Below, in pieces: positions 60,424 through 64,000 of a stretch of 64,000 nucleotides of DNA (its first letter is position 1; every line of letters starts with the position of its first letter). The position numbers were made by a program, and so were the translations under genes. The notes beneath the pieces were generated by a model. It was not told the origin of the DNA. It made no database searches and saw only the letters and a program-made list of their open reading frames with translations. The stretch comes from Hetaerina americana (lineage: Eukaryota > Arthropoda > Insecta > Odonata > Calopterygidae): NCBI GenBank assembly GCA_022747635.1, contig JAKTNV010000003.1, forward strand, positions 29,492,551-29,556,550, in the 5' to 3' direction.

Positions 60424-61561
60424 ATAAATGCATAATGTTATTCCAGTGTCATGTGCTATTTGGTTTCATGGAGTACATTACTGGTTTTTATTTTCACCCT
60501 TGGCGAAATTATTTCAGATTCAGCTATAGGTATCGTAAGGTGGTATATAAGTCCATAAATCGATATCCCTATTACAAGTAGTATGTTTGAAGCAATTTGA
60601 TTCAACGCGATTTGCGGATAAAATTTGGTTGGAGTTTTTAAAAGTCAAATTACTTTTGCGAGAATACTCATATTTGAAGCTATCTATTCCTCTAATTTAC
60701 TTCACCTGCTATTCCACGTTCATTCGCCATACATTTCTAAGAACTAGATGAATTGAGAAATAATGGCGAAATTAATAGGTTTTTTGCTGTATATTTTTTC
60801 AAAGAATTTCCCTCGACAGTTTCAGTAAAAATTAAACTATTGATTTGTAGGTCGTATTCCCCTGGGCGATATTGTAAGGCTATTGCAAATCTTTGCTAAA
60901 TCCTTGGATGAAGTTCATGACTTTGAATACCACTATGAATTGAGACTTAGAGGATGAAAATACGATTTGCTTTTTTAATATTTCGTACGATTTCATTTAG
61001 CGAATACTACACCTGGCCTACCTGTCGTAGAATCGCAATATAAATATACGTGTACGAATAGCATGGCGACATTAATATTCGTGGTGAAAAAACATGATGT
61101 GGTAAAAGTAAATCTTCAAGAAAATGCAAAAATGAAACAAAAGATCGTTGTAGTATGCCAGGATATATCACTTTTTTAAATTTATGATCACTGATTATTA
61201 GAGCACAAGCTTACATTTGCCAACTGGGGATTCTCGAATCCTAAAAATCCTTTGGCTTTCACGTACACTGACTATTGTTTATGGTGTTGGTACGTCAATA
61301 TCTTCCTCGTAACCTCCTGACCAACACGAAGAAATCTTCGTTGAAACTTCCCGCACTTGAACCATCATATTCAGTCTTAAAGAGGTATTTGCTTATTAAA
61401 TTCGGTAGCAACCTGACTCACGTTTGTCATCGAATTGTTACTCGTTAGACAGTATGTTATGATTAATGTTCCTCCGTTTTGGTAAACTTGAAATTTCCCG
61501 CGGTGAAAAAATAATGATCGCGGTTACGGTTTTTAACAGAGAGTCTTGGAGTACGTTAAAT
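60424..61561. other. CpG-normal DNA without recognised gene
   Basis: Nothing recognised. Confidence 0.35.
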
Positions 61562-61563
61562 TA

Positions 61564-62879
61564 CAAGGTGTGATCAAAAATACAGGAGTGGTTTTATAAC
61601 TTGTTTATTTCGACGGATACAGCTTAATCAAACTTGTCGCCCTCTAAGTACATGCCTTGGCTGACGACACACCTTTGCCAACGTTTCTTGCAGCTCTCGA
61701 ACCCTGCCTGGTAAGCCGCCTTAGGGAGCCTCTTCAGGTCCGCCGTATAATTAGTTTTAATGTCCGCAATAGAGTTGAATAGGCGCCCTTTCAAGTTTGA
61801 TTTCAACTTTGGAAACAAAAAAAAGTGTGATGGAGCCACGTCTGGAGAGTAGGGTGGTTGCGGGATCATGGAAGTTTCGTTTCCAGCGAAAAACTCTTGC
61901 ACAATCAGCGCCGTGTGAGCCGGCGTATTATCGTGGTGGAAACGCCATGCATTGTTTCTCCACATGTCCGGCCTCTTTCGGCTCACTGCGACCATCAGTC
62001 CCTTCATAACCTTTAATTAGTAATCTTTGTTGACGGTTTGACCTTGAGGGACGTATTCGTAATGAATCAGCCCTTACCAATCGAAGAAACACACCAGCAT
62101 GACCTTCACATTGGACCAGGACATGCGAGATTTCTTTGGTCGCGGAGAATGAGGACCTTTCCACTGAGAAGACTGGGCCTTTGTCTCAGCATCATAACTG
62201 TAAACCCAGGTTTCGTCACCGGTTACGATGGTTTTAAGAAACTCTGGGTCGGCATTGGTTCGATCCAGGAGTTCCTGACAAATGTCCACACGTTTTTGTC
62301 TCTGTTCACCAGTCAGCACCCGCGGGACGAATTTCGATGAGGCGCGCGTTATGCCCAAAATGCCTGTCAAAATTGTCTGACAGGATCCAAAACTAATTTT
62401 CACCTCCTCGGCTATCTCCCCAACAGTTTAACGGCGATTTACTCGCACCAAATCGTTCACCAATTTGGTATGGTTGGGATCTGTCTAAGTGGAAGTGCCG
62501 CCCCGTTCTCGAATCTTCATCTGTCGATGTTCTACCCGATTTAAAACGACTATACCACTCAACTTAGACTCATAGCTTCATTAACTAAAGCTAGCTGAAT
62601 CATTCCAAATGTCTCCGTAGCACTTTTGCCTAGTTTGAAACAAAATTTCACGCGCACACGCTGTTCCTCTAGCTCCTTCATTGCTGCCGTTGCACGCGGC
62701 GACGAACAGGTTAAGACACGCACCGCTGCTGCTGCGTAAGGACTCGAGGTAAACAAACGCAACACCTCTCGTTTTAGTCGCCAGATGTGTCGCTAGAGAG
62801 ACGCACTGTGTCTCGTTTCGATCCGTTGAACGGTCTGTGCAAAATAAAATCAATCCGGTCTTTCTTTGATCACACCTTG
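61564..62879 (-). mobile_element. Near full-length mariner (1316 bp), inactive
   Basis: Termini CAAGGTGTGATCAAA.AA (left) and its inverse (right) are flanked by TA at 61562-61563 and 62880-62881. It carries a nearly complete transposase on the minus strand. Confidence 0.93.
61624..62681 (-). pseudogene. Mariner transposase, nearly intact but dead
   Basis: From a likely Met at 62681 (KELEEQRVRVKFCFKLGKSA), then VEWYSRFKSGRTS, a frameshifted second helix-turn-helix, [39 protein letters not shown] (first Asp), FHHDNTPAHTALIVQEFF (second Asp), [15 protein letters not shown] and the normal end RWQRCVVSQGMYLEGDKFD. An in-frame stop lies at about 62560, frameshifts are near 62405-62500, and a stop follows the FFDW segment near 62075. 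The third catalytic Asp is His (APSH), so even the repaired frame would be inactive by family rules. Confidence 0.92.
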
Positions 62880-62881
62880 TA

Positions 62882-64000
62882 CAGGTATTATTAACTTGAA
62901 TAATTATGTCCTCAGAATAATTATATTATTTAAACATAAAATGTATTTATTAGTCTTGAATGGTATGGCATCAGTGATTCGAATGGGACAATTAATGGGT
63001 TCGGATATACCCCGTTTCAGATGTTCTGAGTAACGGTTTCGCTCATGGAAATACGTGGTGCACTTTTGGCTCGGTAATAATAAAAATTATCCCTAGGTGG
63101 ATTCGGTAACGTATAAATAAACGATATTTTAAACGCGGATATGCATCAATAAAATATTTTCAAAAAGAGCTGAACTGCTGGTGATAAATGACGTAATCAC
63201 TATCACTAAATGAGTTAGTTCTCGCCATTGTAAAATATTGTCCCGTGACTCTCCGAATCAGGCCAAATGTCCATCGTGCTCTCCATAGAGAAAGCGTAGC
63301 TAATTTAACTCTTTCCTAGCATCAAAACCATCAATTATCATTAGTATTATGGGGTTATGATGAGATTATAAGAAGTTTGGTTCGTTAAGAAATGTTTGCA
63401 TTACACCCACTTTCACGCTTCGTTGCCGATCTCTCCGCTAGATTGATACATGAATGAGGCAAGTGAAGTTTTAAATAGATGGTACTCCACGAGCACAATC
63501 GGACTTCCACACTTTCCTTAATTATATCATTCCATGTCTTGAGAGTATATATTTGTGGAATAGTTTTATAATGCAATAAAGTCATACAATTAGTTATGTT
63601 CAACTTATCATGTTTTGGTTTCGATCGTGGTGTCAACAACGACGTACTATACTAGTATATCAAGGGTATTATTACCTTTAAAGCCGCGGTCGGGGCCAAT
63701 ACATGATGTGTGGAACGTAAATTGTTTGTTTATTGCATGACACTGCTTACTGCTTTAGATCACGTAGCCAGAACACTTTTGACTACATTGAAGGAACACC
63801 CAAAATTACATCAATTCAAATCTTTAAATGCTTGATTTGGTTTTTAATATATACTCGTACTTTTACACGTATTGCTCGATGTTAGGAGGGTAAACTGAAA
63901 ATTGAGGTATTCGAAGTTTTAGAGAAAGAAAAAAACGTTTATTTTCAATTTTTATACTTCATTTAAAAACTCGAGCGTTTATTCTGGCATTTATTCTGTT
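62882..64000. other. CpG-normal DNA without recognised gene
   Basis: Nothing recognised up to the window edge. Confidence 0.35.

Overview
This is a piece of an animal nuclear genome, most likely an insect or other arthropod. The evidence is spliced genes with canonical GT/AG introns, several mariner families, a Tigger/pogo element, tRNA-derived SINEs, LINE fragments and an animal-type gene-body CpG pattern. I see nothing prokaryotic, viral or CRISPR-like, and no intact free-standing tRNA or rRNA gene. I cannot name the species.

Two host genes are recognised, both on the + strand. (1) The 3' end of the cytoplasmic dynein 1 intermediate chain gene: three coding exons at 576-736, 1942-2208 and 5508-5714. 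They encode the last WD40 repeats and end in an unusual serine-rich tail built from a 19-codon tandem repeat. The gene starts upstream of the window. (2) A complete cytosolic NAD-dependent glycerol-3-phosphate dehydrogenase gene: eight coding exons between 25972 and 40035, encoding 348 residues with all expected motifs. A GTGAGT splice donor overlaps its stop codon, which suggests an alternative C-terminus.

Layout. 1-8.6 kb: CpG-poor dynein gene body and 3' flank, with a young mariner (3547-4876) in the last intron. 8.6-25.9 kb: CpG-normal intergenic DNA holding SINEs, a dead Tigger (17890-19422), a mariner split by a SINE (19565-20646), a 100-bp perfect palindrome (21077-21176) and an internally deleted mariner (21316-21867). 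25.9-40 kb: the Gpdh gene. Its introns carry three decayed mariners, a LINE fragment, a SINE and a tRNA-like foldback element. 40-57 kb: no recognised coding exon, but CpG-poor like the gene bodies; it holds SINEs, a mariner and a LINE RT fragment. 57.4-64 kb: CpG-normal again, with a LINE RT remnant interrupted by a hAT-like MITE, a 47-bp-arm foldback, a SINE and a nearly full-length but dead mariner.

No novel multi-gene system is apparent. The observations most worth following are the repeated dynein tail, the mariner whose right end looks like an inverted copy of its left end, the Gpdh stop-codon donor together with the 17-kb CpG-poor tract after it, and the foldback families.
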